Positions 47,639-59,880 of a stretch of DNA of 64,000 nt are shown in pieces. Below the pieces are notes generated by a model. It was not told the DNA's origin. It searched no databases and saw only the letters and a program-made list of their open reading frames with translations. The stretch is taken from the NCBI GenBank assembly GCA_003254925.1, contig QANZ01046144.1, positions 225,597-289,596 on the forward strand, written 5' to 3'. Position 1 is the first letter of the stretch, and each line of letters begins with the position of its first letter. Position numbers and translations under genes: made by a program. Source of the stretch: Chamaecrista fasciculata. Taxonomy: Eukaryota; Streptophyta; Magnoliopsida; Fabales; Fabaceae.

Positions 47639-47655
47639 CCCCACAGACGGCGCCA
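47639..47655 (-). other. Primer binding site of the gypsy element
   Basis: Complement reads TGGCGCCGTCTGTGGGG directly next to the 5' LTR. Confidence 0.75.
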
Positions 47656-47656
47656 A

Positions 47657-48261
47657 TGATAAACTAGAAAATGGACACACTTACCTAGTTCAACGAATGT
47701 GGGCTGTAAGAGCAAGTTGATCGTCCAAGTACTTGCAAGAACTTCACAGGGGGGCCCTGCGAAGAATACTCCGACGCTCAAGTTAGTGTATGAGAGATAT
47801 GAGAGTAAGAGAATTCTGAAAGGTGAGAAGTAGCTAACCTTAGACTGTTGAGTTGAGCTCTATTTATAGAGCAGGGGGAGAGTGGTGGCCAGCGCGCGGG
47901 GCGCACCACGTAGCCAGGCACGTTCTCCACCAGCGGAGATGGTGGAGACCGAGATTTGCGGAGCAAGGCAATCGTGGGTGATTGCGTGTTGTTCTGCTAG
48001 GCGGGCGCCAGGAGACTGGAGAACGTGGGTGTGACTAAGCCCGTGACCCACGATCTCCCCCAGCGAGGATTGCGGAACAAAGCAATCGTGGGTGACTGCA
48101 TATTAGTCTGGAGGCGCGCACTGTGACCCAGGATGGGGCACGACCGCCTCTAAGTGTGCGGGGGGCACTCGAATGGCTAAAGTACACCTTGCCAGGTTTG
48201 GATGGGAGAAGGGGCCCGGTTCGAGAGCTATTTAGGCGGACGCCCAAATAGTGATGTATCA
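47657..48261 (-). repeat. 5' LTR of the gypsy element
   Basis: 605 bp, ends TGATAAAC and TGTATCA on the plus strand. It shares its first ~265 bp with 42042-42308, with one small indel near GAGAGTA(CG)TAAGAG. Confidence 0.88.
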
Positions 48262-48597
48262 ACATATATGTATTACATTTACATATTTTATAGAATATAT
48301 TTTAATTGATTTATATTTATATATATAAAATCTATGTTTTTTAACATTTTTTATGTGTAAGTTTTTTTATTCACTACCCACAAATTTATAATAATATTTT
48401 TTTTAATGAAAATTATAAAAAAAATTACAAACTCAACCTGCGGGTTCAACCCAACCCAACCCGCAACTCTGCGAGTTGGGTTGGTTCGGGTTGAGTTTTA
48501 AAAATCATAAAACCCAACCCAACCCAACCCGCAGATTGATGTGCGGGTTGGGTTGGGATTTCCCCTCAACCCGCCCGTGCTCACCCCTAATAATAAA

Positions 48598-51394
48598 TGA
48601 AGGTAGATCAGAGATCGAGCAGGGTATGAATATGATATTATTCTTTGGATATTAAAGTCAATTCTCATACAATTATTCTACAAATAATCGAATTCTTTTA
48701 CTTAAATACGCGCTTTCTCTCTCTCCCTCTTTGATTTTTCTTGGAATTTGATCTTTATTCTTCTTCTTCATCTTTTTCTAATTTACAGCAAAATATTGTA
48801 TTGATTGTAATTTCTCCTTGCTTTTTATTTTCTTTTTGTGTTTTTTAATTGAATAAAATATAATTTTAGCCTCCAAATTTTGTAGTGGTTTTGTCCAGAT
48901 CTATTTCTATTTCTGGTTCTAGTCTTTCTTTGTGAGAGATTTTATTCTATTACTATATCCTAACTCATATATGAGCATCTATGTCGAAAAGAATTCAATG
49001 TTTTATCTAATTGATGGAGCTATGACATCTACATTTGGGACGAACACTATTTTTTTTATATGCAGAAAGTTTAATGGTAAATAGTTTATTGGCGACACTA
49101 AGATCAATGATAATTTTCATCCTGCAGATAAAATCATTTGTATTTTAATTTGTTTTTCCAGTTTAACAATGTTTACAAATTATTATTCTATTGTGTACTA
49201 TTAGATTGGAGGTATCTAACTGATTGTAAGTGCCGTTTAACTTTTCTATAATATAATTTGGCATGATGCTTTAACAAAATTTTAGGGTAAAGTATAGTAG
49301 ACAGACTTGTAATTTGGCCCAATCATACTCTAGTGTTGTGTGGTTCAAAATGTCTCATTCTGGGTACCTGTGGTTTGCACCGTGAGCATTTAGGGTACTT
49401 GTGATTTTGTTTTGTTAATTTTAATGAAGAATGTTACATGTGACTCACGTGCCACTGACATGACTCAATCTTAACCATAAATTTCTATTACATCTTAACC
49501 GTCGGTTTCCATTCCAAAGTTAAAATCTCATTTTGGTTCTTAAACTATAAGGTAAGTTTGATTTTTTATCATAAAATTATTTTTTTTTCCATTTTTTTTT
49601 TAAACTTTCACATTTATTCCGTTTTGTTTTCAAAATGTGATTCGAGTTTTCATTGTTATGCTTAAACATAAAATGAAAAACAAAAAGTATCTAATTTTGA
49701 TCAATTATCTCAGTCAATTTTCCGATTCTAAACGAACCCGAAAACAAAAGAAAGCAAATTTGTTAATTAAATAGAGGATTGAATAACATAGCAACATTAA
49801 AAACAAACATAAACTATAAGCACTGAGAAGAATCGGCAAGTCGACTCCACCTCCTTCAGCTCTCTCTCCTCACTTATTTAGAAGGAAGTGTTCATAAATG
49901 GGTGGGTGAAGAAAGTGAAGGTAGGATGGTGGTGCTGACACTTGTTTGTAGAGATGTCTAGACTACCAGAAGATGTTATAAGAGAATAAGGTGAAGAAGT
50001 GAAAGGAATTGAAACTTTAATATGAAACTTTAATATGAAGGGAGAGAAGACCAAAATGAAACTTATCACATAGTTTGATGACTAAAATTTAATTTTCTTA
50101 CTAAACCATGTGACCAGCATATGACATACTATTAAAAATTGACGAAACAAAACTTAGGTACTTAATCTTTTAACAGTACAACACATAAGTATTTAGAGTA
50201 AGACATTTTGAACCATACTGTATTAAAGTGAGATCAAGCTAAACTACATGTATATTTATTGTAATTTATCCTATTTTTTATTAATATAGAACTTTTTTTC
50301 ATAAATATTTTCGTATCCATAACTATCAACAATAAAAAACTAAATTATAAATATAAATGTACTATCAACATGTATGAAATATATAATACTTTATTTATAA
50401 ATTTTTATATATTTTAATGCATAAGCCATAAAGTTTAACAATAAATACAAAAATAAATATTGACTATTAAATGAGTAGGATACAAATAAGACAACTCATT
50501 ACTTATTTACATTAGACTCACTAATTGATGATAAGGTATCGTTGGTTAATGAGTAGAGTTATTTACTAACACATAAAGAAACTTTATTTTCATATCAACA
50601 AAATAATCTCGAAAAAATATAGAAATTTTACATTAAATCTTAAAAATATAAAAATCTAATGATATCGACTAATTTTATTAACAAAAACATATTTATAGGA
50701 TCTTTTTATTTTTAGTCCTAAACTTATTTTTGAGGTGAGATTTAACTTTGTTTGTTCATTATTTGAACTGAAGAGAGAATTTTTTATTAAGAGTTAACAT
50801 ATTATTTCAAAATTTTCGTATTAACTTGAAATGAAAGAGATATGATCAATTTGACATATTTAGTTATGAAAAGAGCAATTCACTTTGGAGGCTCAATTTG
50901 ACTTGACGGTACCAACTAGATTGAGAAAATATTCATTAAAATTAACTTGAAGCTCTAAATTCATCGCATTAGAACTTGAAACGAGAGAGATATGACCACA
51001 TTTTTTAGTTTGAGACAATCAATTTGAGAAATTATGAATATATGTAAGATCAACTCGAAACAAACAAAACATTTAGGACTAATTTGAAACTTGTTCCAAA
51101 CATTTTAATATTTTGTTATATAATTTAATTCTTTTACAAAATCATGCATTTTAATTAAAATTATAGTTAAATGAAATTAAAGTTAAAATACAAATACAAA
51201 TAATAATAATAATAAAATGATAATATGTTAATACCTCTTTGACCCTTCTTCATTTCTTCTCGTCTTGTTAATTTGGAGATAGAACCGAGAAATTTGAGAC
51301 GATGATATATTCCTTTCCCGATACTCTTGCTTCGCATATTCGAATTTTGAATCTCTCTAGATTCTAGGATGCGCATTTCTCTGAATCTGCGAAA
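48598..51394. other. Intergenic DNA upstream of the FAM114-like gene
   Basis: No supported gene. About 49285-50270 is a large, divergent foldback: the left end (AGTAGACAGACTTGTAATTTG, GGTTCAAAATGTCTCATTC, shown in two parts) matches the complement of the right end (AAGACATTTTGAACCATAC, near 50190). No clear duplication flanks it. The last ~200 bp before 51395 should be the promoter and 5' UTR of the downstream gene. Confidence 0.45.
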
Positions 51395-54300
51395 ATGGAT
51401 GAAGAAAAACAACAGCCACTGAAGGAAGATAATGCGACGGAGACGGCGACCGGAGGCGGTGGTTGGGGCTGGGGCTTCTCTCCTTTCTCTCTCCTCTCAG
51501 ATCTTCAAAAAGCTGCCGCCGCCGCCGCAGATGAGATCTCCCGCAATGTATCGTTTAAATCTCACTCTGTTTCTTTCAATTTTCAATTGATACATACATA
51601 CGTTCCTGCTTTGTATTTAGCTGCAATTTAGAGTTCGATTGATAACTCTATAGTCATTTGAATTCAAGGAAGGTTTGGGATTGTTACAGTTTTCTACGGC
51701 ACTTGAGTATTCACGAGATGAAGTTGTTGTTCACTGACACTTTTAGTAATTAAGGATTCTTATGTGAAGTAATAAAACCTGAAATTTGCTTTGGGGAAAA
51801 AGAATGTATTCGTGAAAATTGGATGAGTTTGAGTCGTGGTTTCTAAATGCAGGCTGCTGCAGTTGCACAGACAGCATCCAAGAGCGTTGAGGATTTACAG
51901 AACACTGCAGTAGATTCCGAATCTTCTAAAGATGGGGAAGGGGCTGAAGAGTCTGAAAATGAAAAGGAAAGCGATGATGAAAGTGACAAACTACGAAAAT
52001 CTGCTCTAAATAAATTGGAGAAAGCTAGTGAGGATTCAATACTTAGCCAGGCAAGCATATAATATAGACACTTATTTTTTCTTGTGGGAAAAGTTTATCC
52101 CTATCTTAGGATTACCGGTTTGAACATAGTGTTAGTTGTTACTAAAACTCTAAAGTAGATAAACGATGATACCTTGTGCATTAAAAAATATTAAAAGTTT
52201 ACTTGTCTTCCATTCTCAAGGTCAGTGCTATAAAGTAGTGGACATGCAAATTTGCTGTTTGTAATTCGTTCTTTTTGCTTTTTTCTATTCATGTTAAAAA
52301 ATATTGCTTATTTTAGCATCAAGCTTAGCTTTTACTAACTCCTTTTTGATTCATAACTGCGTTGAATTTTGCCACCTGATGTTCATTGTTTCAAAACGCA
52401 TGATGAGCTTTATTGCAGTTGCATGACAAATGCAGAGGCAAAAACATATTTGAATCTCTTCTTGCAAATTTTAACTAGTATTTTCTGTATTTTTGTCAAT
52501 TAAGGACTTATTTATATGGTCGTTCATCTTTGTAGGGTTTGAAGGTTTTGGATAATTCTGTGGAGAATTTTGCATCAGGAGCATGGAATGCTTTAGGGAG
52601 TGCATTGAAAGGAGGCACTGGTTTGGTTCAAAGGTATGTCTAAATAGTTTAATATGAATTTGACTTTCGGAGCCATACTATTTGTCTGGTTGCTAATCAT
52701 GAACCAACTATAGAGCTCTAATGATACTGAACACAGTTTTTGACTTATCCTGAAGGAAATAAACATGTATGGTAGTTGAACGTGAGATACTGATTCCAGT
52801 TAAATAAGCTTCACTGCTTCAATTCTTCATAGGTGTAATAGACAAATATTTTTAGTGTGGGACTTTGTTTATCACGGTGAGAATGCTACAGGTTATTCTT
52901 TGCTAAGTTTCATTACTCGGGGTGTAAACTGATAGTGGGATATTATAATCTCTTATGTACGGTTTCTGGCATTACTTGAAATCCATCCCTTAAACAAGTT
53001 TGTTACTTGGATGCTTTGTTGTAAATGTAGTTAGTTAGGTCCATTGTTGTTTTGTGGTACTTGATTAATTGGCACTTAAAAGCATTTGGATCTTGGTGAG
53101 TCATTTGGTACATACTGACATGAAGTTTTTCTATTCATTGTCAGCGTCAAAAGCTCCTTGGGTCATTAATTTGTCCTCTCCCTTACCTTGTAGTTAGATC
53201 ACCTTTTTTAATATCCAGTGTGAGCTTCTGTTCTTGAATATATAGAAGAAAAGAGTCTCTATAGTTGTTCAGATAGCTTAACTTTTGTTCTCTACAGACC
53301 ATTGCCTTGCATGTCATTGAAGTTGACTTAATCTGAGAATGCTTTATAAATGTTGAAAGGCAGATAATTTCTACCTATTATGCTACGCAAGTTATTGTTG
53401 CATTTTCTATTGAAGTGAGTTCTATATTGATCCTCTTCAGGCTCGAGAAGTCAGCAGCAAACCTTGCAGAATCTGTACAGCAGGGCAGACCAGGAGTAGC
53501 TGTTTCTGTTGCACCTTCCCTTTTAGAGGTTTGGAAATTCTTGCATTCGTCATATGTTATATACTCTCTATACTTGCAATCTTATTTCTAGGCATCATGT
53601 TACAGACTGGAAAAGCTTTTACTGCAAAAGGAATGCAGGTGCTTGAATATGTGGGTAAGGAGACTATGGAACTATTAATAAATGAAACTGGACTTGAAGT
53701 TGAGAAGGCTAATGAAGAGGCTGAAGAACAAATAGACGAGGATCAGTTATTGGAGGAAGTCACATTTGATCGATGCTTTTACATATATGGAGGTCCAGAG
53801 CAACTGGAGGTAATCTTATCATGATATTAAATTATAATAGTGAAGATTTTGAATTTTGACAAAGTATTTAATATTCAATGCTGTCAGGAACTGCAAGCTT
53901 TGTCTTATCACTATGCCTTGTTGTATAACCGAAGAAAAGCAAAGTTATCTAGGGAACAAAAATCTGTGTATGATGGGAAGCTTAAAGAGGTTCAACAAAT
54001 TTTGAATTTGAGCAATGATATTGCTGGAGGTGATTTTAATTCAAACAAAGGAAAGACAGTTGAGAGAGGACATGAGGGAAGCAGAGATGAGATGAAGAAC
54101 TTACATGACTCAAGTGTCAGCAAGGCTGCTGAAATGGCTGCAGCGTAATCTTTGCAATAATTATTTATTGTTATGCTTTATTCACGTATTAATGCTGCCG
54201 AAAATCTGACAGCATGCATTTCTACAGTTTCACAGGCGCCCTGGCTGGACTAGCTGTTAATGATATAATTCAGCGAACAACTGGAAGATTAGAATCTCTT

Positions 54301-55208
54301 CATTCAGAGGGGGTTCATGTATGAGCTTATATTCTGGAGTTTTCTGAAAAATTATGAATACTTCTATTCTTTGAACAGTAAATATACTTTTTAATCTTTA
54401 GATTTGTCCCCAAATTATGATTTAGTCATTGGATATTGTAAATATCCTTTTTGGTTCTTTATTTTTTAATAAACATCAACTATTTAGTCTCCACAAATAA
54501 TGTCTTAGAGATTAAAATCAAGGACCAAAAAGTTTATTTCCCATATTCAGGAACTAAATCTTAGTTTTGGGACTAATTCAAGGATCGAACAATAAGTTAT
54601 CATATTTTGTAACATTTCTGCACTTTTATTACCCGAGGTTTGTTGAAGAACTGAGCTGCCATTGCCGCATTTCTTTGCAGAGACTATCCGAAATGTGCTG
54701 TTTTGCGGTGTCTCAACTGCTGATGCTCGGCAAATCCATTATTTCTAGGACCAGCACAACAGATGACGGAGATGCCGGTGAGAGTAGGGTTAACATAGAT
54801 TGGCCTGAGGATGTTGTCTTGAAAGCTAAAATCATCAGAATAAATGCCCAAACAATGATAGGCTATTTGGAAGCAGTTTCCTATAGTTTCATTACAGGTT
54901 GGATTCCTAGCACATCCATTACAGACACAGCAAGCTTTACTTATTAGAATGACCAAATTGTTTTCTCTTTTGTCATTTTGATGCATGTTTCAGGCATATC
55001 TGACGTAACCGAGGCCTACCGAGCTGCCATTGAAATTGTTGCTGCTGAGTCTCATGAAGTTGTTCCAGGGACATCAGTACTCCAAGAAAAAGTCAATGCT
55101 TTTTCTGAAAATCTTCGTGCCGATCAAACCCTGGCGGTAGGCAAAATTCAGGACGGGCTGCAATTTTTATCGTATGTTGTCCTCTCAACATCTATGAACA
55201 CTGCTTGA
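51395..55208 (+). CDS. FAM114/DUF7798-like plant protein, 9 exons
   Basis: The exons are 51395-51547, 51853-52050, 52536-52633, 53441-53528, 53606-53809, 53888-54144, 54228-54318, 54681-54897 and 54994-55208; phases agree and the product is 506 residues. The N-terminus is acidic/Gly-rich with a WGWGFSPFSLLSDLQKAAA motif. A charged coiled-coil-like segment (SESSKDGEGAEESENEKESD) follows. The conserved core has GLKVLDNSVENFASGAW, FTAKGMQVLEYVGKETMELL, VTFDRCFYIYGGPEQLE, LHSEGVHRLSEMCCFAVSQ and ADQTLAVGKIQDGLQFLSY. This is the plant family annotated DUF7798, resembling animal FAM114A (NOXP20). Its function in plants is not established. All introns are GT-AG except intron 2, which begins GC (AG|GCAAGC). 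The start is the only ATG that gives the expected N-terminus. Intact. Confidence 0.88.
52051..52052 (+). promoter_or_regulatory. Non-canonical GC splice donor
   Basis: Exon 2 ends CCAG and the intron starts GCAAGC. Using this site keeps SQ|GLKVLDNS in frame with exon 3. No GT nearby gives the conserved protein. GC-AG introns with AG|GCAAG context are a known minor class. Confidence 0.75.
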
Positions 55209-56862
55209 TCATCAATGCCATTTTTTTTCCCTGTAAATAGTCATCATCTTTTAGAGGGGTCTGACTCCCTAATCCATTTGAAAGGCCTTAATGTGTTTAG
55301 GTTACGAAGTTGCCTTTCAGATGTGTTTAGTTAGATAACAGATATTTTTCAGACTTGTTTAGATTACAAAGATGGACATAACATAGATAGTTGATTGCTT
55401 TGTTTGTTTCTACGAATTAAAAGAAAGCAGTAGAGAAACTGGAAAAGTTAACATTTCTTTGTCATAAAGGTAAATATTGTTTTTTTCACTCTAGATTCAA
55501 CTCTACATTGATTTCTTCATTCTTTTGACTCGTTTATTGTGTTCGACCTATAATAAAATCATATAATATTTCGAGTTTATAAGATAAAAATTATATATAT
55601 ATATATATATATAAAATTCGTGAAAAGTACATAAAATAGCTCAAAATGCATATCATCACACATAAATATTCATAATTAACATAACCATATGCTAAATCAT
55701 ACAATTAACTAAGCTTAATAATCATGATAAGATGACATGAAATGTCCTAAGAAAATATGATAATAGTTGGTTCTATTACCATATCGTCACGTGATTATTT
55801 AAAATAGAGATTCTAGATTTGCTTGAAATTCTTTAATATTAAGTATTAACTGACTTCAACCATCTATTTACAAAAATGTTGATTGATGCCGAAATTAGAA
55901 TTTTGAACATTTCAAAGACTCAATTGTTGAAAAGCCAACCACTAGATGTCTACACACACAATCACGTGTGTATATATATATATATATATTATATATATAT
56001 AGATTTGTTAGAAAATGAAATCACAAAAGGGACAAGAAGGTTTTGAGGCACAAGCAAGATATATCTTTATTCGTAGTTAATTTACTAATAATGATGTTTA
56101 TTGATAAACAAAAATAATATATTGAAAACAAGAAACTCGTGTTCCAAGTTCAAATCCAATTTTATTTTTATATGTTGTAACTTGTAAGTGAACATTTTCT
56201 CTTTATATATTTTATGTCCAAATTTTAGTATATAATTTTGAAGGTAGACTACTACCAAAACCTTTCGAAATCATATATAATAATATAAACTTGATATAAA
56301 TTACAATGATCTATATATAAACTTGATATAAATTACAATGATCTATATACTAATTAAATTTAAGAATCTCAAATTGATCCCTTATATATGATGTGGGTTT
56401 TAAATTTATCCCAAAAATACTAATAGTCATATTTCTTTGATTTCAAGGTCGAATATGACGAATTTAAAATTACAGTTTTTTTTTACGAGTACCTTGGGGT
56501 TGTCAAAGAAAGTGGATAACTCGCTTCACAGTAAAAGAAATAAAATTGATCATATCTCTCTCGTTTCAAATCTGAATATAATGAATTCGAAATGATATGC
56601 TAACTTTTGAAGACTTTTTTCTCTGTCAAATTGAAATTATTAATTAGTAAATGAGGTCAAATTGAGTTTAAGTAGGTTTGGAACCAATTTGAAAAATTAT
56701 GAGAACATGTAAGATCAAATTTAAAATAAAACATAAGGGATCAATTTAAAATCCACTCATCCATAAAAAACCCCATTTAAATTGGATACTATATCACTGT
56801 CACAGTGGATCTACATGAATTAACTAATTACTTAATAGATAAGTCATTAGAGTGTTAATAGT
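55209..56862. other. Intergenic DNA with microsatellites
   Basis: No gene is seen. TA dinucleotide runs lie at about 55590-55612 and 55973-56001. A 37-bp phrase containing AAACTTGATATAAATTACAA is repeated in tandem at 56286-56343. The rest is AT-rich. Confidence 0.5.
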
Positions 56863-57397
56863 TGAGGAAACCTACTATTTGGTCCCTCCTTTTTCAGAGT
56901 TTCAACTATTTGGTCCCTGCATTTTTGAAATAGACTATTTGGTCCCTCAAAAATTAGAAATGTCAACTCGTTAGTCCCTGTAGCATATCTCCGTTACTAA
57001 TATTGATGATCTGGCCGTTAAGTGCACATGTAACACGTTAAATGCCACATATTTAACTATTTGGGACCACCTAGGGCTTGAGATTTGGGAATGATTCAAT
57101 AGTTTATGCCTTGTGGAAGCTTCACGTATAATACAAATATTTGGATTTGACTCAATTTTAGGCCGGTTTAATTGTGTTTGTTGGTCCGGTTTGGTTAGTT
57201 TAGGTGATTAGAATGCCAAAGTGATATTTAACGGTGCTATGTAAGCATTTAACGTCTTATAGTTGGCGATTATGATAAATGAGGGACTAAATAGTTGACA
57301 TTTTTAATTTTTGAGGGACCAAATAGTCTATTTCAAAAATGCAGGAACCAAATAATTGAAACTGTGAAAAAGAAGGGACCAAATAATAGGTTTACTC
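56863..57397. repeat. Foldback MITE in the dioxygenase promoter
   Basis: Left arm GAAACCTACTATTTGGTCCC and TTTTTGAAATAGACTATTTG pair with right arm CAAATAGTCTATTTCAAAAA and GGACCAAATAATAGGTTTAC. The arms are about 130 bp each around a ~250-bp middle. It ends about 110 bp before the dioxygenase ATG. A related left arm is at 63605. Confidence 0.75.
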
Positions 57398-57419
57398 TTA
57401 ATAGTTTATAGTTAGAAAT

Positions 57420-57427
57420 TATAAATA
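57420..57427 (+). promoter_or_regulatory. Probable TATA box of the dioxygenase gene
   Basis: TATAAATA, 81 bases before the ATG at 57508 and just beyond the MITE arm. The spacing is typical for a plant Pol II promoter. Confidence 0.55.
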
Positions 57428-58689
57428 CCAACCCAACAAATTGAGAGATGAAGCAATATCATTCTCACCATTACAATCAGCAAGCACACATAGTTACATA
57501 CATAGCCATGGGATCAGAGTCTGAGTTTGAGTCAGCATTCATTCAAGCCCCAGAACACAGACCAAACCTCTCTCCCACCATGCAAACAAAACCCATTCCC
57601 ATAATTGATCTCTCTCCACTCCTCGACGACGTCGTTTCAGAATCATCTTCTTCCTCCAACATGGAAAAACTTGTGAAGGAGATAGGTAGTGTATGTAAGG
57701 AGTGGGGATTCTTCCAAGTAATCAATCATGGGGTTCCTCTGAGTAAGAGACAGAGCATCGAGGAAGCTTTTAGAAGGTTCTTCTCTCAGAGTTTGGAAGA
57801 GAAGAAGAAAGTGAGCAGAGACGAAAGGAATGTGACTGGGTAATACATAAGAATAATTTGTAAATATTTTTGAACTAAGAACGAAATAGAAGCACAATTG
57901 ATCATATGTAAGAGATATTTAATGATCTTGATCTCGTTAACAATAGGTTTACCATCATACTTACATATTAGAAAAGTATGTAGTTTTCTTCATGAATATA
58001 AATGTCATAGGCAAAATCTTTCATAAAAAAAGAATTGAACTAGAAATATAAATATGAATAATTAAAATCACCACCAAACTTAAAAGAGAAATGAAGATCT
58101 GATTTATTAAATTGAAAAAATAATTAAAAAAGATGAAGATCTCAAGAAGAGGAAAGATGAACCCAAGCTTTGAAAATAAATTGAGAGAGAGAAAGCCGTT
58201 CCTTGGGAAAAAAAATATTTGTTTATGTACTTAAAATTACACTATATACTTGATCAAACAGATACTTTTTGTCACATGTTCTTTTTTATTTCATTAGTGA
58301 ATCCTTATATATAAAATATAAATTAATTTAATCATTTTTGGATCAATTGTGCAGAGAAGTAGTGCAAGAGTATGTTGATGAGCTGGAAAAACTGGCATTC
58401 AAATTGATGGAGCTTATAGCAGTGAGCTTAGGGTTAAAACCAAAGAGTTTTAATGGGTTCGTTAAGAACCAGACTAGCTTGATGAGACTGAGCCACTATC
58501 CACCATGTCCTTCACCTCACTTAGCCCTTGGGATTGGACAACACAAGGACAATAGTATCTTAACAATTGTGGCTCAAGACGATGTTGATGGCCTTGAATT
58601 CAAATCAGATCATGGAGAATGGATCAGAGTCAAACCCTTACCAAATGCTTATCTCATCAATGTTGGTGATGTCATTCAGGTGCCACCAA

Positions 58690-59240
58690 TTAACTTTTTT
58701 TTTTTTCATCGTGAAAAAGACATAAGGCCATACAAAAAGGAGACAAGCAAGACAAAAATCTAATAATGAAACCCTAATCTTATGCTTCAGAATACACATA
58801 CTACATAAGTATAGGAGAAAATATAAAAAATCCTAGGCAACGCACCTAGCTAAAAAGAAAAAAGATTCAGATCTCCTATACAATCAGATCTACAAAAAAT
58901 ATAATGAGACAAAAGAAAACTTGGAAGATAAACCGAGAGGCAACACACCCCTCATCCCTCTCTGAGATATCAATCTTCTTAATCGTTTCCTTCTCCAATA
59001 TTGAGCTTCACTTGTAGATTATATCTACAAAAGAAAAAAAAAGAAAAGAGACAAACCATTTCCTATTGAAAGGGGAAAACTTCCCTAATGGAAGAAAGAG
59101 ACCTCCCTAATGGAGGAGGAGACAAAATAACATAACTAATGGAGAAGAGGGGGGCTACTGCCGCTAAAAATGGCGGCAGCCCGACATCGCGCAAGATTGT
59201 GTATGGACGAAGAGGAGAGCACAGAGATACCAACGGGTAG
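58690..59240 (-). mobile_element. Probable 5'-truncated retroposon in the dioxygenase intron
   Basis: On the minus strand the segment ends TTTGTATGGCCTTATGTC followed by a poly-A run (plus-strand poly-T at 58692-58705), a 3' end style seen in plant L1 LINEs. No coding sequence is recognised. It could alternatively be a processed transcript copy. Confidence 0.35.
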
Positions 59241-59399
59241 GTTTTTTTTTTCTCTTTTTTTTGGTAAGACTTCATATTCTATTTTTATTGTCAGTCTCAT
59301 TCAGGCTCCACCGCTCCACATGGGTTTCTTATTTATTAGAGTAAGAGAATCTTTTAATTAAAATCACTACATTTACAAAATTCTAAATTTGGGATTTTT

Positions 59400-59590
59400 T
59401 TTTAGTATAAGCTAAGAATATTCACCATCAGAAACAATGATTAATTTCTTCACTTCTTCACGTGAGTCATCCATTTAAGGGTAAACAGATGACTACATAA
59501 CGCATTTCATATTCAAATGTGGGATTCGAACCTCTACCACTTGGTTAAGGGACCAAATGAGAAACCACTAGGGCACACTCGTGTGGTTAA
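59400..59590 (-). mobile_element. tRNA-derived SINE (family 2), copy 2
   Basis: On the minus strand: A-box-like TGCCCTAGTGGTTTCTC, B-box GGTTCGAATCCC, then TTTGAATATGAAATGCG as in the copy at 798-980, and an A-rich tail (plus-strand poly-T at 59396-59403). It lies in the last intron of the dioxygenase gene. Confidence 0.6.
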
Positions 59591-59649
59591 AATTTGAGAT
59601 CTTACTTAAGGTTATAGGGTTGCTTATTAGTTGAACTAACTCTGATATG

Positions 59650-59880
59650 TACTTGTGAGGTAAGAGTGTAAACAAGTCAGACCAAGTCAGTATTGAGTGG
59701 ACTCGAGACCCGACTTGTTTATGACCATGTCCAGACTAGGTCGAGTCACCGAGTCCTGCTAGGTCAAATTGGATGGATCTTTTTCTTATGAAAGTTCTCG
59801 TAAATATGTATCGTATATGTGTTACAAATGTCGAATACGGATACGTATCCAACGCAGTAACACTCCTTCAAAATAAAGTC
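59650..59880. repeat. Degenerate GAGTC/GACTC-rich element
   Basis: Dense inverted words (ACTCGAGACCCGACTTG, GTCGAGTCACCGAGTC) suggest a decayed hAT-type MITE. No ends or duplication could be set. Confidence 0.3.

Larger units (their letters stand above)
42042..48261 (-). mobile_element. Deleted Ty3/gypsy element inside the hAT MITE
   Basis: A minus-strand element starting TGATAAACTAG at both LTRs and flanked by the 5-bp duplication ACATA (42037-42041 and 48262-48266). The 5' LTR (47657-48261, 605 bp) is complete. The 3' LTR retains only about 267 bp (42042-42308) and joins directly to RNase H sequence, so a deletion removed integrase and part of the LTR. The primer site TGGCGCCGTCTGTGGGG (47639-47655, complement) is of the type seen in Tat/Retand-like gypsy elements (inference). 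The coding region is further split by a 1.4-kb insertion. Confidence 0.88.
41721..48589. mobile_element. hAT-type MITE split by a gypsy insertion
   Basis: The outer ends TAGGGGTGAGCA (41721) and TGCTCACCCCTA (48589) are inverted repeats. They are flanked by the exact 8-bp duplication ATAATAAA (41713-41720 and 48590-48597). Both halves (41721-42041 and 48267-48589) are filled with AACCCAACCCGC/GCGGGTTGGGTT words. Without the gypsy insert the element would be about 640 bp. Confidence 0.9.

Noticed and set aside
57448-57507. Upstream in-frame start for the dioxygenase
   Set aside because: It adds a His/Gln-rich stretch unlike the family; the ATG at 57508 gives the usual N-terminus before FIQAPEHRP and sits well relative to the TATA box.
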